A stretch of DNA of 64,000 bases from Sisyra terminalis (Eukaryota > Arthropoda > Insecta > Neuroptera > Sisyridae), in the NCBI GenBank assembly GCA_958496175.1, contig OY292276.1, positions 25,748,001 through 25,812,000 of the forward strand. The letters are read 5' to 3'. Position 1 is the stretch's first letter; each line of letters opens with the position of its first letter. Shown here one piece after another: positions 23,001 through 35,500 of this stretch. Made by a program: the position numbers and the translations under genes. The notes beneath the pieces were generated by a model. It ran no database searches. It was not told the DNA's origin and saw only the letters and a list, made by a program, of their open reading frames with translations.

Positions 23001-23947
23001 AAGAGCATCGTCGATGGTGGGATCGATTGAGTCGAATGACCTACGTTTGTTTGGTACACCGAGAATTTCATAAGCTTTTGTAATGCAAGTAAAATAATCG
23101 TCTTCAGTTCGAACATCTTCTCCTTGGGCTTTCCGTTTATCAGGATGATGTTTGAGAACCTTTTGTCTATAAGCTTTTTTGATATCATCATCCGATGCAT
23201 GAAATCTTAATGTTTTTAACCCCAAAACAGCATAGTGATCTTGATTTTTCCAATCTTTCGGATCTAAACTTCGAAGATAGTCAATATCGTCCTCGAAAAC
23301 GATCGACTCACTCGCTACTTCCGTTTCATCTTCATTCAAATTGATCACATGGCCATCAAAAATTCCACTTTCTCGTAAATAATGTAAGAAAACGGTTCCA
23401 ACACATTCGACTGATATTAATGAAGTAGTAATATTTAACGAAAGGGTTTGACTTTGCTTTATTCCAACCGACTTCATTTTTAACAGCACCCGAAAAAAAC
23501 TTAACCTCACTTAATAATACCGCTGATTCCTTTGTATCCACAAAAGGAAATTGAATGAATTAATATAAAATAACCGATAAAATCAAAGTTAATTTGCAAG
23601 TAAATTAAAGTTATAAAGAATTTTTCGTAAATGTGCCATTTGGACATTAACCAATAATATTTATTCTTTTGACATTAGCAGCAAATGATACCAACCGTAC
23701 CAACCATTAAATTGTTTCGTGAAATTTTGAAAATTTTCAAATGGAAAATGATGAAAAGAAATCTTACCAGTGCAACGAATTCCAGTTTGGCATGAGTGGC
23801 GAGGAAGTCCAAAAAGACGTTGATGCCGTGTACGGCTAAATTGCTTCGATTTAAGCAGACATAATCCTTGTCGGTTTCATTGGCATCGGAGACGATTACG
23901 GGCTGTATCATCGACAGTGATACGTCCAGAACAATAACGGTCGGCAT
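17080..23947 (-). CDS. IntS14: Integrator complex subunit 14 (VWA9)
   Basis: Subunit of the nuclear Integrator complex, which cleaves nascent snRNA and other RNA polymerase II transcripts; INTS14 works in a module with INTS13 and INTS10. Exons, 5' to 3': 23768-23947, 19719-19889, 19495-19666, 19246-19439, 18596-19189 and 17080-17310. All phases close, giving 513 residues (human 518). The N-terminal VWA domain has the metal-site motif DVSLS at residues 8-12, then FTRDY and ITDGKLG. The C-terminus has SRHLVLPLP, FCVLLHGALKVENMAALVQL, WIKQSGLQSDIQKILRHARK and ERECTLLP. Intron 1 (19890-23767) contains the whole DNAJC2 gene on the same strand; intron 3 is only 55 nt; intron 5 holds a SINE. Confidence 0.95.
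17882..18056 (+). mobile_element. tRNA-derived SINE, copy 4
   Basis: Plus-strand copy starting CCTACTGGTGGCCGAGTGGG with B-box region AGGGTTAATTGGATCAATTC, body and tail GGTAAATAAAAAT. It lies in intron 5 of the Integrator gene, antisense to it. Target duplication not clear. Confidence 0.85.
20081..20286. mobile_element. Long-TIR MITE, family 1, copy b
   Basis: Left end CGGCTTAGCTTCCTTTAGGT, right end CCTAAAAGGGACTTGGCCCG, flanked on both sides by a run of A (AAAAAA). The inner repeat contains CTGGCGGCGTTGCATTTTCT on the left and the inverted AATGCAATGTTACCAGAT on the right. It sits in intron 1 of the Integrator gene, downstream of the nested DNAJC2 gene. Confidence 0.8.
21612..23477 (-). 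CDS. DNAJC2: DnaJ homologue subfamily C member 2 (zuotin / MPP11), intronless
   Basis: Ribosome-associated J-domain protein of the ribosome-associated complex; it stimulates the partner Hsp70 at the exit tunnel, and in animals also binds chromatin. One uninterrupted frame of 621 residues, equal to the human length. The start is the first ATG in frame (MKSVGIKQSQ). Seen in order: SLDPKDWKNQDHYAVLGL and the J domain with KHHPDKRK (HPD) near residues 70-150, then the zuotin-homology region (WYDFESWREFSYLDEEEKEK, DERRWIEKQN-like). A long charged coiled region follows, then two SANT/Myb domains (ending RWEVVASFINQ and RWDRIAECIPSRNKKEC). The gene lies entirely within intron 1 of Integrator subunit 14, same strand, so it needs its own promoter, probably in 23478-23767. 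Confidence 0.96.
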   Translation of the reverse strand: MKSVGIKQSQTLSLNITTSLISVECVGTVFLHYLRESGIFDGHVINLNEDETEVASESIVFEDDIDYLRSLDPKDWKNQDHYAVLGLKTLRFHASDDDIKKAYRQKVLKHHPDKRKAQGEDVRTEDDYFTCITKAYEILGVPNKRRSFDSIDPTIDDALPTSEEIKKDFFGTFNQAFDFNSRWSEKKKVPKLGDETTSREDVEKFYSFWYDFESWREFSYLDEEEKEKGQDREERRWIEKQNKTARAKRKKSEMTRIRNLVDLAYNADPRIAKFKQEDKERKLAAKQAKRDAIQARKDEEERAAREALLLKEKADDEERAKNEIKKQERELLKKALKKERKTLRDFCKSNNYFSENANDNVTNMTIVEKLCEMFSQVELENFNKELQSGGKDVFFKAKSDLEKKMEEERKAMTQQSKTSTTSENKESVQTESPKWTTERVQLLIKAVNIFPAGTNQRWEVVASFINQHCDATNIFTAKDVLAKAKDLQKTDFSKNNLKTDLNKQAFNNFEKNHKVTRIDAVTITETPHQPVANGQSKSEVNQDGDSKKDKSDPAPWTPEEQKLLEQALKTFPATTDERWDRIAECIPSRNKKECMRRYKELVNLIKAKKAAQALVNPKTSQ

Positions 23948-24826
23948 TTTTAATTCGTATTTTCCAAAAATACTTGCTCAAGTTTGATATTTGAGTTTTT
24001 CTCGCATATTTTCACACCGCTGTTGAAATATTTAATTTTTGGCAGACTTCTGTCACATAGCCAACCAAATAGGAATTTAGTGGAAAAGACCACTAATTCT
24101 AGTCATTTTAGTGCAAGTTTAGTAACTTCCGTAAATTCCTTTAAAAAAATACCCCCGTACCTTATTATAACAGAACTGGCCACTAGGGCCAACTAGGGCC
24201 ACAACAATTGTTCGAATTTCAATAAAAATAAAGTAAAACCAGAGAAGAGAGTCTCTCTTTTCTGGTAAAACTAGTGTAAAACCCGTTAGACACCATCCTA
24301 ACGGAAAGTATTACGGACAGATATCAGCTTCTTTAACTATAACGAAATGTAGTTTTGGTGTAGAAGAATGAATAAGCGAGATTTGTTGAGCTTAGTAGTT
24401 CAGATACAGCACAAGTTGTAATATACATGGAATGGATGCGGATAGAATGAAAGAAACTATTTTTCCGCATCAACGAAAACGTCTCACCGATCAACATTCT
24501 TAATATATAAAAAAAAAATAATTCTCTTATATATATTTCCCTGAAATTCCCTGACATTTCAGATTTTCATGGTCGTGACAGCCTAACAGATTATCTGGCT
24601 TATTAAATTTTTGATCTCAAAAGAGCTTTAAATATTGGTTTTCAACCCTATACTCTTTTAAGTAGACTAAATTGGATAGAATAAAATTCGTCTTACAATT
24701 TTTAATATAAAGAGGATGTTATATAATAAACTTTTGGTATTTAAAGAATGGTATGAATTCAATTATTTAAAGGTAAATTTTTATTTTTTCAAATTTATAT
24801 TAATGTAAAAAATTAAAAAAAGCAAC
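23948..24826. other. Intergenic, promoter side of the Integrator gene
   Basis: No gene is supported. It holds the promoter of Integrator subunit 14 and the 3' flank of proteasome alpha-2, both minus strand. A tiny tandem of CCACTAGGG/CCAACTAGGG units lies near 24179-24201. Confidence 0.5.
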
Positions 24827-26754
<1,928 letters not shown>

Positions 26755-27140
26755 TTTATTAGTTTAAATAAATAAATTATTTATTAAAACTGCTAATTAA
26801 TTTTTCCAAGTAAAGAATATCAAACTACAGTACAGTGACGTGAGAAATATTCAAGATGACAAGCGAAAATTTTTGGTTTACAACTTTTCAACCATTTACA
26901 ACGACGACAAAATTCCAAAGCTTTCAAAATATTTTAGAAGTCAATGGTAATATTGTTATCTCGTTTTCACTTACAGTTCGTATATATTTCTATCTCATGC
27001 AAGAAACTGACAACCGCAGCTATATTCATTTCAGTTCAGTGCATTTCAATCCGGCATAGTGAGTAGACAATTTTGTGTTTGTCAACGAACGATCGTTCAT
27101 AAAATATTATTTACAATTAAATTCATTACTTAACAATAAA
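26755..27140. promoter_or_regulatory. Shared intergenic region between two divergent proteasome genes
   Basis: All 386 bp between the start codons of proteasome alpha-2 (-) and beta-2 (+) must contain both leaders and both promoters. I see a CRE-like GTGACGTGAG at about 26834-26843 and a perfect 12-bp palindrome GAACGATCGTTC at 27087-27098. No canonical TATA box is placed convincingly, and I found no clear TGAC-NNN-GC antioxidant-response site. A bidirectional promoter is inferred from arrangement only. Confidence 0.6.
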
Positions 27141-27868
27141 ATGGAGTGTTTAATTGGAATGCAATTTAAAGATTTCGTCTTAGTGGCGGCGGATATGACA
27201 AACGCAAGGAGTATCGTCGTTATGAAAGATGGTGAGTTCTTCAAAAATTGCCAAAACGAAACCGAATGACTATGAAAAATTATTTTCTAGATGAAATTAA
27301 ACTACATAAAATCAGTGAACAGTTAGTGCTTGCTGTGGCTGGGGAATCCGGCGATACAATTCAATTCGCTGAGTACATTTCAAAAAATATACAATTGTAT
27401 AAGATGCGAAATGGATATGAGCTGAGCCCGAAGGCAGCCGCAACTTTTACGCGTAAAAATCTTGCCGATGCTTTGCGTAGTCGAGTACGAAATAAAACTT
27501 AAATTCTAATCTTAAATAACATTTCAATTAATAATATTTTACAGAATCAATATCATGTGAATATAATAATTGGAGGTTATGACCAGCATTCCGGTCCCGA
27601 ACTGTACTTCATGGATTACTTAGCGGCTCTCGTTAAAGTTCCTTATTATTCTTTTGGCTACGGCGGTTTTTTCTGTAACTCAATTTTGGATCGTCACCAT
27701 CGAATTGATATGGACGTTCAACAAGCATATGCACTTCTTCAAACATGTATTAAAGAAATCCAGAAACGTTTCTTGGTCAACCTTCCCAATTTCCAGGTGC
27801 AGGTCATTTCCAAATCTGGAATTGAGCATATGCCAATTATAACTTCTAAGAGCCTCCTTGAAAAGTAA
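27141..27868 (+). CDS. PSMB2: 20S proteasome subunit beta type-2 (beta-4)
   Basis: Non-catalytic beta-ring subunit of the 20S core. Exons 27141-27231, 27291-27484 and 27545-27868 join in frame to 202 residues (human 201); both introns are about 60 nt with GT/AG ends. The N-terminus [18 protein letters not shown] matches the family, with no N-terminal Thr after processing, as expected for an inactive beta subunit. Other landmarks: [30 protein letters not shown] (spanning the second junction), [17 protein letters not shown] and [15 protein letters not shown] polyadenylation signal AATAAA lies 48 nt after the stop (27916-27921). It is divergent from the alpha-2 gene and convergent with signal peptide peptidase. 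Confidence 0.97.
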
Positions 27869-28225
27869 TTTGCTACATCTTTTCTTTTATAATTTCTAAG
27901 ATTTTGTTATAACACAATAAAATATATTTAATAAAATACATGGTCGTTATTAAGAACAAAAAAACATTTTCGTTTTTTAGGTATAATTTTAAAGAAAATA
28001 ATACATAACAAAATTATATAAAAAATCTTTTTCTTGATTTTCTTTGTTTTCTAATATAATTAACAAAATTCTTTAAAAAATTAATTTAGCGCAGAAAAAT
28101 TAAATAACGAGGAACAAATTAAAAAATTCAAGTATCAAATCTATTTTTACAATTTTTTGTTTAATTAAATAACTGTGCATTGAAATATCAAATATTTTAA
28201 TTAAAAAAAATATTTGCGTAATACT

Positions 28226-31200
28226 CTATTTTGATTTTTTCGTGTCCGACTTAGTTGGTTGATCTTCATTAGTGGATTTTTCGGTAGACGGATGATCTTC
28301 GTAGCTAAAAAAATTATAAAATATAGTCAAAACTTCGTTAGTTCTCAGTCCATCATTTAAGACATTCTAAAATTGCACAAAGAGTTACTGAACATGAATT
28401 GCTTGAGGCACAAAAAGGAAGATTTGATAGTAAACAGACAACAGTACAATCAAATAACGCCTCATTTTCTACTTTGATGTTGAATTATTTTATCTTTTGT
28501 TGTTAATTTTTTACTATGGTGATTTATTCGCGAATTGAATTAAGAACAGAGTAGAGAATGAGAAGATAATGAACTGTATCGGTCTAAAATATGCTTCTGC
28601 CGAAACAACTTTGTGAAAAATAAAATACCACATTCGAGAGGGACTAATAGTTATTAACCACGATGAACATGTTACTGTGACTGTTATTTTGTAATTTGAA
28701 AAATTAATTCTTTGCATGAAAATCGTTCATAAAATACCATAGAGCAAATATACACCGTGATACTGCTACCAAAGTAAGCGCTCCCTAGTGTTTAATTAAC
28801 AAGTAAATTAGAGAGTAAATATTTTTTTCTTTTGGTCACATTACATTGCCATTGTATTTGTATTCGTTTAGAATGAAATTAATATGCCGATTAATAGGAT
28901 CTACATATACGAAGAAATTTTGACATTGTATAATTTGGAGAAATAATTTTTACATACAAAAAAATGCCTATAACTATAATCTTTTTATACAGTATTTAAG
29001 AAAAAAATAATTGTAAATTGTAACTATTGTAACTATTTTTCACAAAATTATTTACTATTTCTCGAAAGAAATAATGGATAGATAGTAAATTTAAAGCACA
29101 GTGGGAGGTAATTTAGAAGTTTTGTTGATTTTACTTAGTCTTGTATTCATATTTTTCTGTTATCACGGAAAACGATTTTAATATAAATTTAATAAAATAC
29201 TCATAAAATTCATATTTTTGTCAATTAGACCTTAAAGTTGTGATGCATGATCCCAATTTACCACAGTTTTTAAAGTGTTGTTTTTAGTGCGCATAAGTGC
29301 TTTCAAATAAAAAATCTATTTTTAAACCCATTTTTTCTCAACAAAAATTCAAATAATACAAAAGTTAAACAATTTACTTACGAAAACATTGCTTTGATAT
29401 CGCCTTTAACTAATGCTAGAGCAAGTGGAGTTGCGATACACGCCGGTACCAAATAAAGTAAAGCTGGTTGTGCGTGTTTAAAAACTAACATCACAAATAT
29501 TGTGGCTATTAGTCCCATAAAATACGCAATAAAAGTGGCATAAAAATAAGTTTTAGAATTTCGATTCAAACTGTAATCAAAGCGCAACAATAACGCAATG
29601 AAAATTCCAGGAATAACTATGTCCCCTAAACCTAGCATGGCAAAATTTGTCGCATTCAATCCATCCGTCAACAAATCCTGGGGGAAGACCACTGAAATAG
29701 AAACAAAAATTAATTATTTGAGTAAAGAATTAATATTCTAATACTTATGGACTGATGATACCAGAAAAGCTTATTCTTTATTTTCTCTTCCGCGAAATAT
29801 AAGTTAAAACGTTCCTTGATTTCAACTTCTTTGAATCATTATATTCAACTCTCAATACTTTAGATTTACTCCTATAGGTTATATTCAATAACCTATTTTC
29901 AATAAACTGATTCTGATTTAATTGATAGCGGCTGTTGTATATGGATAGTTCTCATAAAATTCCAAAATAAGTTTTTTTTTTGTAAATTTTGTAATGTCTG
30001 TATAGCTTAACTTTACCAATATAGTGATCCCCAGGAAAAAACTAGTTTTTGAAAAATTATAAGGATGATTTATAATTTTGAAAGTGAGAAAATAGTTCTT
30101 ATAGACCATACCGTCATTGAATGTGGCCTGTTATTGCTTGGTAGACAGCAAAAAGTTTGGACCTTAACAGTATTGTTGTTAGGTTAATATAATACTTTAT
30201 AAAGTATTATTTGCTGTCCTGTCACGTCAAAATGAACTACTTGTATCTTTGCATTGTACTTATAGCAATAAATTTCACTTAAGTCAATATGAATGTTGTT
30301 CTCATCTTTAAGCAGGATAAAACCGATAATTTAAGGATTAAATAAAGTCAAGTTCGACTAGTTTAAAAGCCATTACCTCATATATCGTAATTCCCTCGTT
30401 TCAATTTGAAATGAGGGAATGACGAAATGAAGTACGACTTAAAAAATCTTGGTACATAAACTTTGGTTACATTTGAATTTTTGTATAAGTTTTTTTGTCC
30501 CTGACAACCTACTTTACTATTATTATTAAGATATAGTAACAACTTTTATTTTTCTTCTACTATTCTTCAATGTGAGGGAATGACGACTGACAATGTAATC
30601 TTGAAATAGTTTTCACATTTTTATTTTGGGACAGATACTCATACACGTGCAAGATGATTTAAATATGAGAAATGATTGATAGTATTGCTAACTACCAAAA
30701 ATCGATGAGAACTTTCATGAATGATTATTGATACGTTCATATATCGACTGTTAGCAAAGGTGTGAGGGAATGATTTTCAGGGTACGATTTTAATGATTAT
30801 TCTATAGAGATATTAATAGGGTTCAAAAATTATAAGTAACACCATTTAGCACAAGTAATGTTCTTCTCCAGGAAAAAAATTACCATCATAGATTGCTTAG
30901 ATTTTTGTAAAAATTGAAAGAGCAAGAATTTCGTGATTTCATGAGAATTGCCCATATATGTTCTACAACCACTTAAATATTTTATTCAATTGAATATTAG
31001 ATTTATATTCTTTTAGTTTTGAAATTTGAATATTTGCTAAGTATTCATTTAAGTGGTATCTTATTTTCTGTTAACATAAAAACCTTTTTATCAGACATAC
31101 ATTTTATAGGAGCTTCAAATGATTTAGCAACGGTGACCATGACGTTGGTGCCAAACACCCAAAATATGTCGTAAATAAATAGTCCTGATAGCAAAATGCA

Positions 31201-31974
31201 GCCAGTAATAACATTGTTCAAATGTAAAACTTCAATTCCATTAATAGCGAATGCAATTCCAAATAAATTGTTAGCGATCCAATGTTTCTTCATTAAATAC
31301 CAAACACCTATAAGTGTACAGCAAATCAAGCAGACAAAATCGTGAGACGAGAATTTATAGTCAATGATATCTTCACTTGAATCGCCCTCGCCTTGTTTGA
31401 AATTTATGTGATATGGAATGTTTGGAATGGCAGCCGGCACTAATGAGCTAACTAAAGGGCTGCAAATATTATTTGATTTCAATTAGTAATTTTTATAGTT
31501 TTAGCGTTTTTGCTTCTATGATTGATCTATTACCTCATGAGATGTGTGAGAGCTAAAACTCCTAGGAAGAAGAAATATCCAGTCAATAATAAATTAATAT
31601 ATTCTTTTGAGAATATTTGGAAGAAAAGGTATAGGCCGAAGAGAGCGCACGAAGCGATGATAGGGAATACAGCGGCATCTGTTTTCGTCACTACATCGGG
31701 TTTTTCTCCAGAAAGCTGCGAAAATCGAAAAATTATGTTTTGGTAAAGGCCACATCATGTTTTGTGTGCGTGTCAAAGCGATCACCTTCTGTTCCGTATG
31801 GTGTCTCACTGAGCGGTACGCGCCGAAAAAAATCGGCAATATCGCCATCGCAATTAAACTGGTATATGCCACTGCCATTCCTTCAGGTGTCGTGAGCACC
31901 TTGGTCGAATTTGACACATTTTCTGTCAAATTTTCACTTGTATTATTAAGCACTTCGTTGACAATATCTGCCAT
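28226..31974 (-). CDS. Spp: Signal peptide peptidase (minor histocompatibility antigen H13 family)
   Basis: Presenilin-type intramembrane aspartyl protease of the endoplasmic reticulum that cleaves leftover signal peptides and takes part in ER-associated degradation. Exons, 5' to 3': 31786-31974, 31534-31715, 31101-31459, 29382-29691 and 28226-28304; phases close to 372 residues (human 377). The lumenal N-terminus carries four N-glycosylation sequons (NNT, NLT, NVS, NST). Multiple membrane segments follow. Catalytic motifs are YD in GLFIYDIFWVFGT and GLGD in AMLGLGDIVIPG, with the PAL motif in AQPALLYLVP. The protein ends KKSK, an ER-retrieval KKXX signal. The Leu at the exon 3/4 junction is made across the splice. 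Introns 3 and 4 exceed 1 kb. The first ATG is only 44 bp from the divergent small frame at 32018. Confidence 0.97.
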
Positions 31975-32017
31975 TGCGATATGAAACGTTCAAAACTTCT
32001 CTGACAAATGGAAGTTT

Positions 32018-32230
32018 ATGACAACGTCGTACATACTTAGCAAACAGCCGGTAGGTGTGCTGTATTCAATGGATCTGATCCAGAAACAAAACGACGTTAA
32101 TGAATATTTAAAGCGTATTTGTAACACTGATATCGCAGCAACAAAAATAGATATTTCTAAGAGTCAGAGAAGGACACAAATAAAATTAAATCAAATTAGA
32201 CACAAACAAGTTAACCGCAACAGTGTATGA
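32018..32230 (+). CDS. Possible 70-residue protein of unknown function
   Basis: An open frame starting MTTSYILSKQPVGVLYSMD and ending KLNQIRHKQVNRNSV. It is hydrophilic, Lys/Arg/Asn/Gln-rich toward the end, with mixed composition that looks more like protein than the AT-rich noise frames. An AATAAA lies about 30 nt after the stop. Against it: an upstream ATG at 32008 opens an overlapping 10-codon frame, no family is recognised, and the frame lies where the leader of signal peptide peptidase or of the downstream sugar transporter could be. Treat as hypothetical. Confidence 0.4.
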   Translation: MTTSYILSKQPVGVLYSMDLIQKQNDVNEYLKRICNTDIAATKIDISKSQRRTQIKLNQIRHKQVNRNSV

Positions 32231-32593
32231 CAATAGTATTATTGATTTATTTGAAAAAGATAATAAAAGTGGATTTCTTTTTCAAAAACTACACTCAATA
32301 ATATCTAAATATCAAATATCCGCTAATTTTTAATGATGTGATCATTTGTATTTGGTAGAAGACCACAAAATAAATGAAAAGTTCAATAAAACAGAAAATT
32401 TAAAAAAATATTTGACAGGTGACAATTTGTGCAAATAATTTGACATAACTGTAAGTTATTAACAAAATACTTTTTTCATCAACGAAATTGATAAATTCTT
32501 ACTAAATATGATAGAATTTTATATATATAAGAAAATAGTAGAATTTGAATTATTAAAAAATTCTGATTAATTTTTTAGGTTTGACATTGAATC

Positions 32594-35500
32594 ATGTCTG
32601 ACGACGAAGATACGGCAATTCTTCTATCTGGAAGCAATGAGGTGACCGTTTCAAAGAAAGAGATAACTATGAAAATATTAAGCGATGAAGTTTCCTCATC
32701 GCCGCAGCAATCAATGCAGCGACTACAAATAGTTTGGATTTCCTCTCTTGTTACATTTATCGCAGGTTTTATATTTGGCTACGATATGGTCATTATAGTA
32801 AGCTTTTTGAAAATCTATGCTGAGTTATACCAAATCGAATGCAGCTATCAAATATTGTTACTCTTTGTTTGGATTGCGGGTGGCATATTTTCACTAGGAG
32901 CTGGTAATAGTTTTAAATTCTCTTTAAGTAAATCTTATTTCTAATCAATTTATTAATTAAAGCATCAATTATCGATATGTGTGGTCGTCGTTTATCAATG
33001 TTACTTTCGGGAATTATAATCTTGATTGGAACACTGTTAGTGGGAGTTTCCCCGTGGGTTGCATTTATTTATATGGGACGCTTGTTTCTTGGTTTCGGAT
33101 GCACTTTGTCGGCCGTTTCACACTGTGTTTATACTGCGGAAATTTCTGAGCCATGCTGGAGAGGTTGTTGTGTTTCGCTTCATCAACTTGGAATCTCCTT
33201 AGGCGTACTTATTTCTCTCTACACTGGTTATTTGAGCAAGAATACCGATTTCGCATGGCGAATAGTGATCTGTAAGTTCCGACCAAATAAATTATCGTTA
33301 GCGTTACTTAAATATGCTTGACTTCTAGGTGCTAATATCTTTTTATTGATATTAAATCTTACGCTTACAAAGTTATTTTTGCCTTCATTCACGCCAATTC
33401 GAAAGTGTACAAGTCGTTTTTGGCGAAAGTTGCCAAAAGTTTCACAAATTACTATTGCTGAATCAAGTTTGGTACTGATTGGATTGATTACGTTGCAGCA
33501 GTTAAGTGGACGGTACTCCGTTTTGATGTATGCACCGACTTTGTTCATGAAATTGGGAATTCCAATACAGGATTCAGCACATTTTGCTTCATTAACCATT
33601 AGTTCAGTCCGGGTAAGTTTCAATGTTCTTGTAAGAACTTGTGAAAATTTAGATCAACTTTTTGGCAATTCGTTCAAGTTGATGTTATTTTATAAAATTT
33701 CGAATTTATTCTTTTACAAATATTAGTTTTCGAAGGTTAATTTCTTAATATTATGAACAGATGAATTGATTTTTTTCTTTGACCTTATCTGCTAATGAAT
33801 CTCTTATGCATTTTTAAAAAATAAATAAAATCAAATTTTTAGTTCGTGTAGACCAGAGGTGGGCAAACGGTCGATAGTCGATCGCAGGCATTTTAAATAA
33901 TAAATTATTTTGTAGGCAAATTTCAATTCTTTTAATTAAACACGCATTTTTCTACAACGAATATTACTGATTCCCGAATAGTGCTTCAAATATTTCTTTC
34001 TATTCATTATCTCTTTAAGGAGTTACTAGGGTTTCACAGCTTCAAAAAAAAAAGAAGTTTTTTTTGTATTGTCTTATTAATTTCTACTACATCTCTAGAA
34101 TATTGTTCTAAATTTTCAAGTTGATGCGAGTAATAGTTTCGAAGATACAGCCTTAGGTAGCTCAGCGCGCCGCAGGTATATCGGTGCCGCTGCTCGTCCA
34201 TTTTCTTGAACCTGTGTTTTCAAAGTTGGTTATCAAGATTTCTCGGGAACTACTTAACCAGTTTTGATGAAATTTTACACAGATCTTTGAGATACAATTC
34301 ACAAGGACTTGGACGAAGGATTTTTATTTTTTTCAATTACAACTATTTTAAAAATATATAGCAAATATCATTGAAATTTGCATCTTATTGTAAAAATGTT
34401 TACCAAAAATCTATTTTTCACTTTTTTTCTTTTATCCAAGTTCTAGCTTATAGTCTTAACGGTTTTAACTAAAATACGCATTTTTTCTCTTCTTAATTTT
34501 TTTTTCACAGATGATCCTGCCATAAGGTGGAGTTTTAAATATTTTCTATGAAAATTTCAGAAATTCTTTGTCAAATGTGTATGCTAAACACAGTAAAAAG
34601 TTTAAAGAAAATATTTTATTTTTTATATAGGGAAAAAATTCTTGAAAATAGGCCGTTTTGTCTCCGGTTAGACCCATGTAATTCCTTAAATATGTATTTG
34701 TTTTTAATTTAACTCATTTTTCGAAGTCGATCGCGTTTAAATAAAAAAATAATTGTCGATCATACCAGTATTATGTTTGTCTACTCCTGGTTTAGACTTT
34801 AGACGAGGGGTGGCTAACTCAGATGATCTTCCGGATCACTTTGGAAATTCATCATAGTGCAAATCATATAAAATTGTATATCCCTATAATAGATTTGCAT
34901 ACACTGTAGATATTTTTTGAAGAGAAAATTTGAAATATAATTGAGTTATTGTGTTTACTATTATTCTTATATGCAAACATAGATAATATAATAAGAGTTA
35001 TATGAAACGTATAATGTAAAGAAATAAATAACACATTTTTTAAAAGTTAAACGAATCTGGCAGACCGCAAAAATGGCCCATTCGGACCACATATGACCCA
35101 CAGGCTGCGGGTTGGCCATCACTGTTCTAAACCATAATGTATTCGTTATTTTTTATGATCCACCGTTTCTTTTTGCCGATAATTAAAACTATTTTAATGT
35201 CTAATTTTTTAAATAAAGTTCATAAACCAAATTATTCAAATATAGTTGTAAAATTTTTAAATTAACTGTTTTTATCCATCAGCTTCTGACAATATTATGT
35301 CGGCTGGTGTAAATTTCATATCCGTTGCGGGTTACCTCACAAACATATAGAAGGTCTCTACTGTATAAGTTTGACGCCTTTTCATTTTTCTTTTGAGTGG
35401 CCAACAAGCGGTGGCCTTTCGGTAGTTCAAATATTGTGTGCAGTGACGAACTAAGGTTAAAACAGGTCCAACTGTAGTTATTAATCAAAGATTCAGCATA

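Noticed and set aside
21612..23947. A fusion of the Integrator VWA exon to DNAJC2
   Set aside because: The VWA exon's donor phase and protein context match the exon at 19719-19889 exactly, and DNAJC2 has its own start and stop, so they are separate genes.
27087..27098. The palindrome GAACGATCGTTC as a specific transcription-factor site
   Set aside because: A 12-bp palindrome is notable but I cannot assign it to a factor. It is recorded only as part of the shared promoter region.
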